Positions 57,414-64,000 of a DNA stretch of 64,000 bases are shown piece by piece. A program made the position numbers and the translations under genes. Position 1 is the first letter of the stretch. Each line of letters opens with the position of its first letter. The stretch comes from Deefgea rivuli DSM 18356 (GTDB lineage: Bacteria; Pseudomonadota; Gammaproteobacteria; Burkholderiales; Chitinibacteraceae), in contig NZ_KK211084.1 of assembly GCF_000620145.1 (NCBI RefSeq), forward strand, positions 116,192-180,191. Direction: 5' to 3'. Under the pieces are notes generated by a model that saw only the letters and a list, made by a program, of their open reading frames with translations, did not search any database and was not told the DNA's origin.

Positions 57414-58295
57414 ATGTCCGGCCTGACTACCACCAATTTGACCAGCCTTAAAAAAATCTACTCGGGCAAAGTGCGCGACCTGTACGAAATCGACGCCACC
57501 CGTATGCTGATGATCGCCACGGATCGTTTATCAGCATTTGACGTGATTTTGGCAGAACCTATTCCAGAAAAAGGCAAAATCCTGACTGCCATTTCAAACT
57601 TCTGGTTTGAAAAACTCAAAGACGTGGTGCCTAGCCATTTCACGGGTGACCAACCCGAAGACGTCGTTTCAGCCGAAGATTTACCGCAAGTAGAAGGCCG
57701 TGCGGTTGTTTGCAAACGCCTGAAGCCCGTTCCAGTTGAAGCCATTGTGCGTGGGTATATCGCTGGCAGCGGCTGGAAAGAATACCAACAGAGCAATACC
57801 ATCTGCGGCATCGCCTTGCCAGCCGGTTTGCGCGAAGCGGATAAATTACCCGAACCGATTTTCACACCATCGACCAAAGCCGAACTGGGCGACCACGATG
57901 AAAACATCAGCTACGCGCGCTGCGAAGAAATCTTGGGCGCAGAACTCGCCGCCAAAGTCAGCGCAACGGCAATCTTGCTCTACAAAACCGCCAGCGAATA
58001 CGCTGCGACCCGTGGCATTATCATTGGCGACACCAAGTTTGAATTCGGTCTCGATGAACACGGTACGCTGTGCTTGATGGATGAGGCATTGACACCAGAC
58101 TCAAGCCGCTTCTGGCCTGCGGACCAATACCAACCGGGCAGCAATCCACCGAGCTACGACAAGCAGTTCGTGCGCGATTGGCTAGAAACCACCGGCTGGG
58201 ACAAAACCCCACCAGCGCCTGCACTACCACAAGAAGTAGCGGAAAAAACCGCAGCCAAATACCGCGAAGCGCTGGAAAAATTGACTGGCGTTTAA
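57414..58295 (+). CDS. purC: phosphoribosylaminoimidazole-succinocarboxamide synthase
   Basis: This is a 293-residue SAICAR synthase of the long type. [14 protein letters not shown] and [19 protein letters not shown] open the ATP site. [29 protein letters not shown] and [15 protein letters not shown] are conserved. It joins aspartate to CAIR in purine synthesis, continuing from PurE and PurK nearby. GGAG precedes the ATG at 57414. The upstream frame from 57372 lies in the repeat. Confidence 0.96.
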   Translation: MSGLTTTNLTSLKKIYSGKVRDLYEIDATRMLMIATDRLSAFDVILAEPIPEKGKILTAISNFWFEKLKDVVPSHFTGDQPEDVVSAEDLPQVEGRAVVCKRLKPVPVEAIVRGYIAGSGWKEYQQSNTICGIALPAGLREADKLPEPIFTPSTKAELGDHDENISYARCEEILGAELAAKVSATAILLYKTASEYAATRGIIIGDTKFEFGLDEHGTLCLMDEALTPDSSRFWPADQYQPGSNPPSYDKQFVRDWLETTGWDKTPPAPALPQEVAEKTAAKYREALEKLTGV

Positions 58296-58308
58296 AATTA
58301 TTCGTAGG

Positions 58309-58330
58309 GTGGACACTATTTTGTGTCCAC
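58309..58330. repeat. perfect 8-bp hairpin after purC
   Basis: GTGGACAC and GTGTCCAC pair perfectly with a six-base loop. It is preceded by GTAGG, like the TAGGGTGG repeat family. No T tract follows, so termination here is uncertain. Confidence 0.55.
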
Positions 58331-58389
58331 GCTTTGGATTGCCGAATGCGGCATAAGTGAATATTTTACGTTAGGTAAAAGAAGGAACT

Positions 58390-58770
58390 ATGCTCGCACT
58401 TTCGATCGTGAGTCCACATGGCCGAAATATCGCTTCTGGAAAAAAGACGCTAGAAATCCGTTCTTGGCGTCCAGCATCGCTACCAATTCGCAATCTATTG
58501 ATCGTGGAAAATTCAATTTTTTTATCTATTGAAAATCCGATTGACCCCAATGGCAAAGCGGTAGCCATCGTGGATGTTGAAGAAATTCACGAGTGGCAAC
58601 CATCCGAAGTCGCTGCGGCCTGTTCAAGTGCTTGGGAGCCTAATTATTGGGCTTGGTCTCTATCAAATATCCGCCCCATTACCAGTGGGCAAGCTATAGC
58701 AGCCAAGAGAAAACTGTATGAAGTTGACTTCGCGTACGTAGAAACCGAGCAAAGATCTAATAATGATTAG
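58390..58770 (+). CDS. ASCH-domain protein
   Basis: This is a 126-residue protein with an ASCH (PUA-like) domain. ALSIVSPHGRNIASGKKTLEIRSWRP is the domain opening with the GKKT..E.R.W signature, and AVAIVDVEEIHEW is a core strand. ASCH proteins bind RNA or act as amidohydrolases on modified nucleosides. The specific role is unknown. AAGGA lies before the ATG. A strong terminator follows. Confidence 0.85.
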   Translation: MLALSIVSPHGRNIASGKKTLEIRSWRPASLPIRNLLIVENSIFLSIENPIDPNGKAVAIVDVEEIHEWQPSEVAAACSSAWEPNYWAWSLSNIRPITSGQAIAAKRKLYEVDFAYVETEQRSNND

Positions 58771-58796
58771 CGCCGAGCGATATGCTCGGCGTTTTT
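58771..58796 (+). terminator. intrinsic terminator after the ASCH gene
   Basis: The stem CGCCGAGC (58771-58778) pairs with GCTCGGCG (58784-58791), followed by five Ts. Confidence 0.88.
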
Positions 58797-58818
58797 AATT
58801 TAAAGGAAATAAAATCTC

Positions 58819-59559
58819 ATGATGATTCAAAGCACCAGCCACGACTTAGTCACGCCAACAGGGGTAATGCGTTCTTACCTTCACCAGCCAAGTCTTGGCG
58901 GGCAATACCCAACGATTTTGTTTTATTCTGAAATTTTCCAGCAAACGGGTCCGATTGAACGCGCAGCGCGTTTGATTGCCGGTTACGGTTACAACGTCAT
59001 CGTGCCGGAAGTGTTTCATGAACTGAACCCAATTGGCACTGTGCTGGCCTACGACGATGCGGGTCGCGATAAAGGCAATGCCGACAAAATGGCCAAATCG
59101 GTCGAAGATTATGACACCGACAATGCCGCAATGATCGCGTGGGCGAAAACGCAAAGCTGGAGCAATGGTTTGTTTGGCGCGATGGGCTTTTGCATTGGCG
59201 GGCATTTGGCGTTCCGCGCCGCGCTGCAGCCAGAAATTAAAGCGACGGCGTGTTTTTATGCGACCGATTTGCACACCAACGTCATCCCGAATACTGCTGG
59301 GCAACACAGCATGGAACGCCTTGGCGACATTAGCGGCGAATTGCTGATGATTTGGGGCAAGCAAGATCCGCATATTCCTGCGAGCGGCCGTACGCTGGTG
59401 TATCAAGCTTTAGTTGCCGCCGACAAAACCTTCACGTGGCATGAATTTAACGGCCCACACGCGTTTATGCGCGACGAAGGCGAGCGCTACGATCCACAAT
59501 TGGCGGGTTTAGGCAATCAATTGGCGCTGGATTTATTTAGCCGCCAGTTGCGCGCCTAA
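58819..59559 (+). CDS. dienelactone hydrolase-family protein
   Basis: This is a 246-residue alpha/beta hydrolase. Nucleophile Cys lies in GAMGFCIGGHLAF, the Asp in WGKQDPHIP, and the His in FNGPHAFMRDEG, giving the Cys-His-Asp triad of dienelactone hydrolases. The natural substrate may be a lactone or ester; family members are promiscuous. AAGGA-type site precedes the ATG. A perfect-stem terminator follows. Confidence 0.9.
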   Translation: MMIQSTSHDLVTPTGVMRSYLHQPSLGGQYPTILFYSEIFQQTGPIERAARLIAGYGYNVIVPEVFHELNPIGTVLAYDDAGRDKGNADKMAKSVEDYDTDNAAMIAWAKTQSWSNGLFGAMGFCIGGHLAFRAALQPEIKATACFYATDLHTNVIPNTAGQHSMERLGDISGELLMIWGKQDPHIPASGRTLVYQALVAADKTFTWHEFNGPHAFMRDEGERYDPQLAGLGNQLALDLFSRQLRA

Positions 59560-59563
59560 ACAC

Positions 59564-59592
59564 AATGGCGAAGCTAGCCGCTTCGCCATTTT
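59564..59592 (+). terminator. intrinsic terminator after the dienelactone hydrolase gene
   Basis: AATGGCGAAG (59564-59573) pairs with CTTCGCCATT (59581-59590), followed by a short T run. Confidence 0.8.
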
Positions 59593-59636
59593 CTATATCA
59601 AAACCATATTCAATAACAAGACGATATATAAAAGCG

Positions 59637-60155
59637 CTAATTGAGCTGCCGCCGCAGCGCCATATTCCGCCCCAATTGCGCCAACAACGTCGCATCGAGT
59701 AAAGCTGCAGCAGGATAAATCTGTGTTTCCTCTTGTGCTGCATGGGCAGGATAACGCAAGGCAAAATCTTGCGCCAAGGCCAGATCCAGCGCTTTGCCAT
59801 CACCCGCCACCACGTGCAACAAGCTGACTCGCACTTGCTGCCACAGCGCGTCCAATTCGTCGTGCTCGGCCATCACCGTCTCAATCTGCCGCACCAACTC
59901 AGGCGAGCCTTGGCTTATTAGCGCCGGAAACAAATCTTCGTCTTCATCCTGATGATGTAGCGGTGCAGCCACATCAAAGTAACGCAAAATCGACTGTGCG
60001 CCCGCAACAGCGGCCGCATCCGCACCATTTCTTTGCACATGCCGCGCCAAAGTTTCGGTCAGCGCTGCGTACTGCCGCACCCTATCATGGCAGGCAATCA
60101 ACATCGCAATCGGCGTTTCAAACGTCACCGTCTCGGTAGCAAAAGGATTGAGCAT
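59637..60155 (-). CDS. hemerythrin-like HHE-domain protein
   Basis: This is a 172-residue four-helix protein. Histidines and acidic residues in LIACHDRVRQY, PLHHQDEDEDLFP, VMAEHDELDALW and HAAQEETQIYPAA fit the HHE/hemerythrin di-iron ligand pattern. Such proteins bind oxygen or NO, or protect against oxidative stress. It lies convergent with the dienelactone hydrolase gene. Its role is not given by the neighbours. Confidence 0.85.
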   Translation of the reverse strand: MLNPFATETVTFETPIAMLIACHDRVRQYAALTETLARHVQRNGADAAAVAGAQSILRYFDVAAPLHHQDEDEDLFPALISQGSPELVRQIETVMAEHDELDALWQQVRVSLLHVVAGDGKALDLALAQDFALRYPAHAAQEETQIYPAAALLDATLLAQLGRNMALRRQLN

Positions 60156-60245
60156 ATTAAAGCTCTCGTGCTAAGTAGGACTCCTTAACTTACGCCGCTA
60201 AACCTCATTTGCCAAGGTATTAAATCAACAACCAATCAATCAGCA

Positions 60246-60278
60246 GCAAAAAGCCCAAGGCCATTGCTGGCCTTGGGC
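60246..60278 (-). terminator. strong terminator of the 55-aa gene
   Basis: AAGCCCAAGGCC and GGCCTTGGGCTT form a 12-base stem (about 60247-60276); on the minus strand it is followed by Ts. Confidence 0.8.
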
Positions 60279-60303
60279 TTGATCACTTTACCGTGCGAGA
60301 TGC

Positions 60304-60471
60304 TTAGGCGTTTTTGAAAATCTCGTTATAACGCGCTGAAACCGCGGCTTCGATTTGTACATTGCTCGGCGTCGTTGGGCTCATCAATAGATTGCACAAT
60401 ACTTTTTCGGCCTCACGCAATAAATAGCGTTTTTGTTGGCGTTTGCTTAGGCGTTTGATTTTTGCGTTCAC
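60304..60471 (-). CDS. small basic hypothetical protein, 55 aa, GTG start
   Basis: The frame reads MNAKIKRLSKRQQKRYLLRE at its start and ends SARYNEIFKNA. GAGGA eight bases before the GTG and a strong terminator after the stop argue for a real gene. The N-terminal third is very basic and could bind nucleic acid. No family was recognised. Confidence 0.7.
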   Translation of the reverse strand: MNAKIKRLSKRQQKRYLLREAEKVLCNLLMSPTTPSNVQIEAAVSARYNEIFKNA

Positions 60472-60561
60472 GGTTAAATCCTCATTTCAATGTGCTTGCC
60501 AGTATAACGGGTTCAGCGCTGCGCCGCCTGCCTGCTTAGTAAGTCACCCAATCTGATCTGC

Positions 60562-60915
60562 TCAATCTAACTGCTGCGCCTGAAGAATATATTGTGCCAA
60601 CGATTTCGCTTCCACATCAGCCAAACTCAATAATTTGATATGCCGACGAAATTTCCCGCCGCCTTCCAGTACGCCAGCTGCATCGTTCAAATCACAACCC
60701 CGACCAAACTCCAGCGAAACGTGTTTTTTATACGCAAATACACCGCAAAAATCCGCTGCAGCGCTAAACATAAATCCACCGTACATCACGCGCTCAGTCG
60801 CACTCGGTACAGTCGCGTAAATCAGTGCTCTTGTCGCTTCAACGATGGCTAATATTTCACCATCCGCCAAAGCCAGATCATGCAATAACTGCGCAACTTT
60901 CGGGTCGTTCATCAT
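60562..60915 (-). CDS. DUF1801-family protein
   Basis: This is a 117-residue protein. ERVMYGGFMFSAAADFCGVFAYKKHVSLEFGRG and GKFRRHIKLLSLADV match the DUF1801 (YdhG-like) fold, a small alpha-beta domain of unknown function. Its ATG overlaps the stop of the membrane-protein gene upstream by four bases (ATGA), so the two are translationally coupled. Confidence 0.8.
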   Translation of the reverse strand: MMNDPKVAQLLHDLALADGEILAIVEATRALIYATVPSATERVMYGGFMFSAAADFCGVFAYKKHVSLEFGRGCDLNDAAGVLEGGGKFRRHIKLLSLADVEAKSLAQYILQAQQLD

Positions 60916-61196
60916 TCACTCCTTGCTAACTTTTTCAATCCACAAGCAATCAAACTGGCGACACCCCACCAAATGGCAGCCCACACAAGGATTAAAATAC
61001 CCCAGCCCAGCAAGGAAGGTGCCGCCCAGCCCGCCGAAGCTGCTGAGCCCAAAACAGGCAGATTGAATGCCTGAAAGAGCATCAAAGGCCCATAAACTGT
61101 ACCCGCAATGATCGCGGCCAACGAGTCTGGCGGCGCTACAATTGCTAAGCCATGCAGAGCCAAAAATACAAGCAGCAGGGATAAACGCAGTGACAT
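60912..61196 (-). CDS. small membrane protein, 94 aa
   Basis: This is a 94-residue protein with three hydrophobic helices (about 4-20, 23-45 and 60-85) and a basic C-terminal tail. GGAGC eight bases before the ATG at 61196 supports the start; the longer frame from 61241 is unlikely. No family was recognised. It overlaps the DUF1801 gene and forms a two-gene operon with it. Confidence 0.7.
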   Translation of the reverse strand: MSLRLSLLLVFLALHGLAIVAPPDSLAAIIAGTVYGPLMLFQAFNLPVLGSAASAGWAAPSLLGWGILILVWAAIWWGVASLIACGLKKLARSE

Positions 61197-61299
61197 TCTA
61201 AAAGCTCCACGACTAGCTAATTCAACGCTACGTCTCTTCAAGCATCACCGTATTTAGCTACAAGCCATAAGAAAAATAGCTTTCAAAGCAATACCCCGA

Positions 61300-62430
61300 C
61301 TACAACTTGAGAGTGACCGCCAATAACGCCGTCAACACGCTGCTACCAAATTGCTTTGATCTCTCGCCATTCCAGCCCACTTCGGGCAGCGGATGGCTGG
61401 CGGTGTCTTTGAATGGCATTTCCACGGTATAGGCCAAGCAATCAAAAGTATGCCCCACCCAGTTGGTACCGAGCGTCAACGTTTCAGGGCCAAAATGGCT
61501 GTCGGTGTAGCCAAATTCGGTTTGAAAATCGGGGCTCACAGCCAGCCATGCGGCTTTAAACGTATTCTGCAAATCACGCTGTTTCGCTGAAAATGACGGA
61601 TTATCTTCGCAACCGGCGACAAAATTATGCGGAATGCTCTCGTCACCATGAATATCTAAAAACACATCCACGCCGATCTGCTGCATTTGTTCGCGTACCC
61701 AGAATACCTCAGGGCTACGCTCTAAAGTTGGCGCGCCCCATTCACGGTTTAGGTTTGCACCACGCGCATTGGTGCGCAAATTGCCGCGCACGCTACCGTC
61801 CGGATTCATATTCGGTACGATGTAAAACACGCAATGTTCAAGCAAGCTACGCGCAACCGCATTTTCTGGATCCAGCAGCGTTTCCAGTAGTCCTTCAACA
61901 AACCACTCAGCCATGCTTTCACCCGGATGCTGACGCGCCGTAATCCAGATGTTTTTCTTTTGCCCTAGGGGTATACCGATGCGCAGCATGTCTAGATCAT
62001 GCCCATCGGGCGTTACCCCCAGTGGCATTAAATCCATCCACGGCGCGTGGCTAAGCGCATTGCCGATCAAAGCCTGATGCCGCTCCCAAGAGTACGGCTC
62101 GAAATAGGCAAACCAAACTGCATCGGTCATCGGCGTATGTTGAATGCTTAAAGTTTGCCCATCGTATTCGGTATCGACACGAAACCAATTCTCGCGGTCA
62201 TAACTCGCCACCGCCTGATAATCGGGCCAGCCATCGGGATACGCGCTCTGCCCGGCGTTTTCAATCCGCAAAGTACAGTCCTGATCACGCGCGCCTGAAA
62301 GGCGAAAGTGAAACCACTGCGCAAAATCAGACGCATTATCGGGGCGCAATTTCAAGCGAATATTCGCGGCATCGCTGGTATCGATCACGTCGATAGAGCC
62401 GGAGTCAAAATTACTCGTAATACGAGGCAT
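61300..62430 (-). CDS. M14-family zinc carboxypeptidase (cytosolic type)
   Basis: This is a 376-residue metallocarboxypeptidase. An N-terminal beta domain (about 1-125) is the pro-like domain of the cytosolic carboxypeptidase (AGBL/Nna1-like) group. The catalytic domain has zinc ligands in RQHPGES and DIHGDE, the substrate-binding NMNPDGSVRGNLRTNARGANLNREW, and the catalytic glutamate in YTVEMPFKD. No signal peptide is seen, so it acts in the cytoplasm. Its substrate is unknown. Confidence 0.9.
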   Translation of the reverse strand: MPRITSNFDSGSIDVIDTSDAANIRLKLRPDNASDFAQWFHFRLSGARDQDCTLRIENAGQSAYPDGWPDYQAVASYDRENWFRVDTEYDGQTLSIQHTPMTDAVWFAYFEPYSWERHQALIGNALSHAPWMDLMPLGVTPDGHDLDMLRIGIPLGQKKNIWITARQHPGESMAEWFVEGLLETLLDPENAVARSLLEHCVFYIVPNMNPDGSVRGNLRTNARGANLNREWGAPTLERSPEVFWVREQMQQIGVDVFLDIHGDESIPHNFVAGCEDNPSFSAKQRDLQNTFKAAWLAVSPDFQTEFGYTDSHFGPETLTLGTNWVGHTFDCLAYTVEMPFKDTASHPLPEVGWNGERSKQFGSSVLTALLAVTLKL

Positions 62431-62454
62431 GGCCTTTCCTTAGCAAACTAATCG

Positions 62455-63171
62455 TTAAAAACGTTCATCCAATATCGCGGGCAGCACCAACTCACGTACG
62501 TAAGACGAAGGCGATAATTGCAACAGTGCTTGCACTAGCCTAACCACATCATGTACCGGAATCAAATCACCATCGCCACGCTGGCTAGCCTGCGCGAGTG
62601 GAACACTTAAAGCATCATCGGTGTTTAAATATCCTAGTTGTAAACACGTCACAGCCAGACGCAGATCACGAAACCCCTCGCGCAAGGCATCGGCAATACC
62701 ATTTAAGCCAAACTTGGACGCGCCAAAAGCCACTTCAGGTCGGCCAGAGCGAGTCAGTGCAGAAGTAGAGCCAGTCAAGATCAGTTGTGGCTTTGCTGAC
62801 TTTAATAAGCGAGGAATGAACCGTTTCAATAGCAAAATCGTCGATGTTAGATTCACGTTCATCATCTGGACAATCTGCTCGTCGCTATCGGCGAGGAAAT
62901 CATATTCCGCACTAAACGCTTTTTCTTCCCAAATACCCACATTGCAAATCACAACATCCAATTGCTCGGGCAAAACCTGCTCAATTTTACGGCAAGCAAG
63001 CAATGGCTCGCTTAAATCAGCCGCAACCCATTGCAACTCAACTCCGACAGGTAGCACCAAGTCACTTGGCTGTGACCGTGAAATACCAATTACAATATCA
63101 CCAGCCTGTGCCAGTCCTTCAACAAAAGCGCGCCCCAAACCACGTCCAGCTCCAACAATCAAAATCTTCAT
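62455..63171 (-). CDS. SDR-family protein with altered catalytic tyrosine
   Basis: This is a 238-residue short-chain dehydrogenase fold. The nucleotide motif GAGRGLGRAF and CNVGIWEE are standard, and the catalytic serine area LTGSTSAL is present. The usual YxxxK is F149-GAS-K153, so the catalytic tyrosine is replaced by phenylalanine. It may therefore be a non-catalytic or altered enzyme. It starts about 24 bases before the carboxypeptidase gene on the same strand. Confidence 0.82.
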   Translation of the reverse strand: MKILIVGAGRGLGRAFVEGLAQAGDIVIGISRSQPSDLVLPVGVELQWVAADLSEPLLACRKIEQVLPEQLDVVICNVGIWEEKAFSAEYDFLADSDEQIVQMMNVNLTSTILLLKRFIPRLLKSAKPQLILTGSTSALTRSGRPEVAFGASKFGLNGIADALREGFRDLRLAVTCLQLGYLNTDDALSVPLAQASQRGDGDLIPVHDVVRLVQALLQLSPSSYVRELVLPAILDERF

Positions 63172-63189
63172 GGGTGAATATCCAAATTT

Positions 63190-63537
63190 TTAATCTAGCG
63201 GCGACCAATCCGTCACGGCAACAAAATCTTCAGCATCAGGGCCTTTTTCAAATACGCTGCCGACTGGCGAATCAAGTAAAGCCACAACGCTGCTGTCGTA
63301 ATTGGCGATGACGTTCACATCCAATTCACTGTGATTTTTTGGATTATTCAGAAAAGCCTCTTCTTCACAACCCGAAAAAAAGCGCCAGCCGCTATCACCC
63401 GCTTTGCTTGGCTTTTCTCTATACATCAGCCCAACCGGATAGCCTTCAATCGTCACTTCATCGCTAGCCACGCACAGGCCGTGGCCGGTGGCGACTTTTT
63501 TCATCCGGCTTTCATCAAGTAAATAGTCTTTGCTCAT
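63190..63537 (-). CDS. DUF2185 (Imm33-like) protein
   Basis: This is a 115-residue protein. MKKVATGHGLCVASDEVTIEGYPVGLMYREKP and GWRFFSGCEEEAFLNNP match the DUF2185 domain, which is found among immunity proteins of contact-dependent toxins and as stand-alone genes. No toxin gene is next to it within the window. The start at 63537 is preceded by GAGAG. It borders the IS110-family element. Confidence 0.78.
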   Translation of the reverse strand: MSKDYLLDESRMKKVATGHGLCVASDEVTIEGYPVGLMYREKPSKAGDSGWRFFSGCEEEAFLNNPKNHSELDVNVIANYDSSVVALLDSPVGSVFEKGPDAEDFVAVTDWSPLD

Positions 63538-63578
63538 GTATATCTCTCTATCCATTAATTAATTTGGCATACCGCTAA

Positions 63579-63600
63579 ATACCCATAAGCTCATGGGTAT
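63579..63600. repeat. 8-bp perfect hairpin near the insertion element
   Basis: ATACCCAT and ATGGGTAT pair perfectly with loop AAGCTC, upstream of the IS110-family left end. Confidence 0.5.
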
Positions 63601-63654
63601 CTTCAGATTTAAGGCTGATGAAAAAATGCTTCACTTAAGCTAAATGCATCCATA

Positions 63655-63691
63655 TTCTTCTCAGCATGGTCGCGCTAATGCCGCGCGGCAC
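63655..63691. repeat. GC-rich ~37-base repeat, interrupted by the IS110-family element
   Basis: It runs from TTCTTCTCAGCATGG to CGCGCGGCAC, as in the copies at 19517-19553 (inverse) and 30005-30041. Sequence identity with the 19.5-kb copy ends right after the CT dinucleotide at 63691-63692, the presumed insertion point. Confidence 0.8.
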
Positions 63692-63692
63692 T

Positions 63693-63900
63693 TTGTATCT
63701 TGTTCAATGTGATGCTTAGCTAGTATCACATGAGGTGAAGTGAGCTTGAGCGGCACTTTAAGGCACAGACCTTGCAAGGTAGATTGAACCCTTCACCTTA
63801 CTCCTTTCGCCAGTCAAGACACTGAACGGTAGCCAAGGGCTTTGACCCTGCATGTACAAGGCAAATGGGCGAATTGGGCATTTTAAAGGAGATTCTCATC
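63693..63900 (+). ncRNA. candidate bridge-RNA region, left end of an IS110-family element
   Basis: This 208-base noncoding stretch precedes the recombinase gene, as in the IS110 group whose left end encodes a bridge RNA. A short hairpin ATGTGAT/ATCACAT (63707-63731) is followed by a stem GGTGAAG/CTTCACC (63734-63740 with 63791-63797) enclosing a large loop. A second stem GTCAA/TTGAC (63813-63817 with 63842-63846) encloses another loop. The first loop contains GCGGCACTTT (63750-63759), identical to the junction sequence at 63685-63694. The structure was folded by eye only. Confidence 0.6.
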
Positions 63901-64000
63901 ATGTTTTACCTCGGTATTGATGTGGCTAAATCCAAACTCGATTGCTATTTATTACTCGACGAAACAGGCAGTAAGGGCAAAGCAAAAGTGGTGCCCAACT
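63901..64000 (+). CDS. IS110-family recombinase, N-terminus, cut by window edge
   Basis: The first 33 codons read MFYLGIDVAKSKLDCYLLL and continue to the window edge. GIDVAKSKLD carries the first acidic residue of the DEDD (RuvC-like) catalytic domain of IS110-family recombinases. AAGGAG nine bases before the ATG supports the start. The remainder, including the Tnp_20-type C-terminal serine domain, lies outside the window. Confidence 0.88.
   Translation, partial: MFYLGIDVAKSKLDCYLLLDETGSKGKAKVVPN

Overview
The window looks like a chromosomal segment of a mid-GC betaproteobacterium, most likely of the order Neisseriales (Chitinibacter/Deefgea-like). That is an inference from the gene content: the rpmH-rnpA-yidD-yidC-mnmE / dnaA-dnaN-gyrB block without recF, PEP-CTERM proteins, an archaic Csu-type pilus operon and RstA/RstB-like regulators. 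No rRNA, tRNA or CRISPR array was seen. The replication-initiation region lies near 44 kb.

Layout. 0-4.7 kb: a small hypothetical, a two-component pair, an AraC regulator, a HAD phosphatase and a SemiSWEET transporter. 4.9-11.8 kb: two divergent PEP-CTERM proteins, penicillin-binding protein 1C, a membrane-anchored polysaccharide deacetylase and an orphan pair of sugar ABC permeases. 11.9-20.9 kb: a nitrogen-scavenging cluster with the gamma-glutamylated putrescine route (puuC, puuD, puuA, puuB), alanine dehydrogenase and periplasmic asparaginase. 21-30 kb: a YbhB protein, an AraC regulator, a zinc-ribbon membrane protein and a 1889-residue alpha-2-macroglobulin. 30-36 kb: a GcvR-like ACT protein, glutathione-dependent formaldehyde detoxification (fghA, adhC), a LysR regulator and small metabolic enzymes. 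36.5-38.5 kb: an unrecognised membrane protein plus a 29-residue membrane peptide, with codon use unlike the neighbours. 38.6-48.6 kb: the gyrB-dnaN-dnaA / rpmH-rnpA-yidD-yidC-mnmE core. 48.7-53.5 kb: a compact Csu-type chaperone-usher operon. 53.7-58.3 kb: purE, purK and purC with an AlkD-like glycosylase and a GNAT. 58.4-63.5 kb: small enzymes and hypotheticals. 63.7 kb to the end: the left end of an IS110-family element.

The intergenic DNA is rich in several families of dispersed palindromic or inverted repeats. These include a MITE-like element that supplies the stop codon of a LysR gene, paired CACGAAA arms, and a ~37-bp GC-rich repeat present three times. One copy of that ~37-bp repeat is interrupted exactly where the IS110-family element begins. 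The noncoding left end of that element can fold into two stem-loops, and the first loop carries a 10-nt copy of the target/junction sequence. This is what a bridge-RNA target guide would look like, and it is the most interesting signal in the window. A decayed partial duplication of the start of purK, just upstream of purK, is a second clear structural observation.
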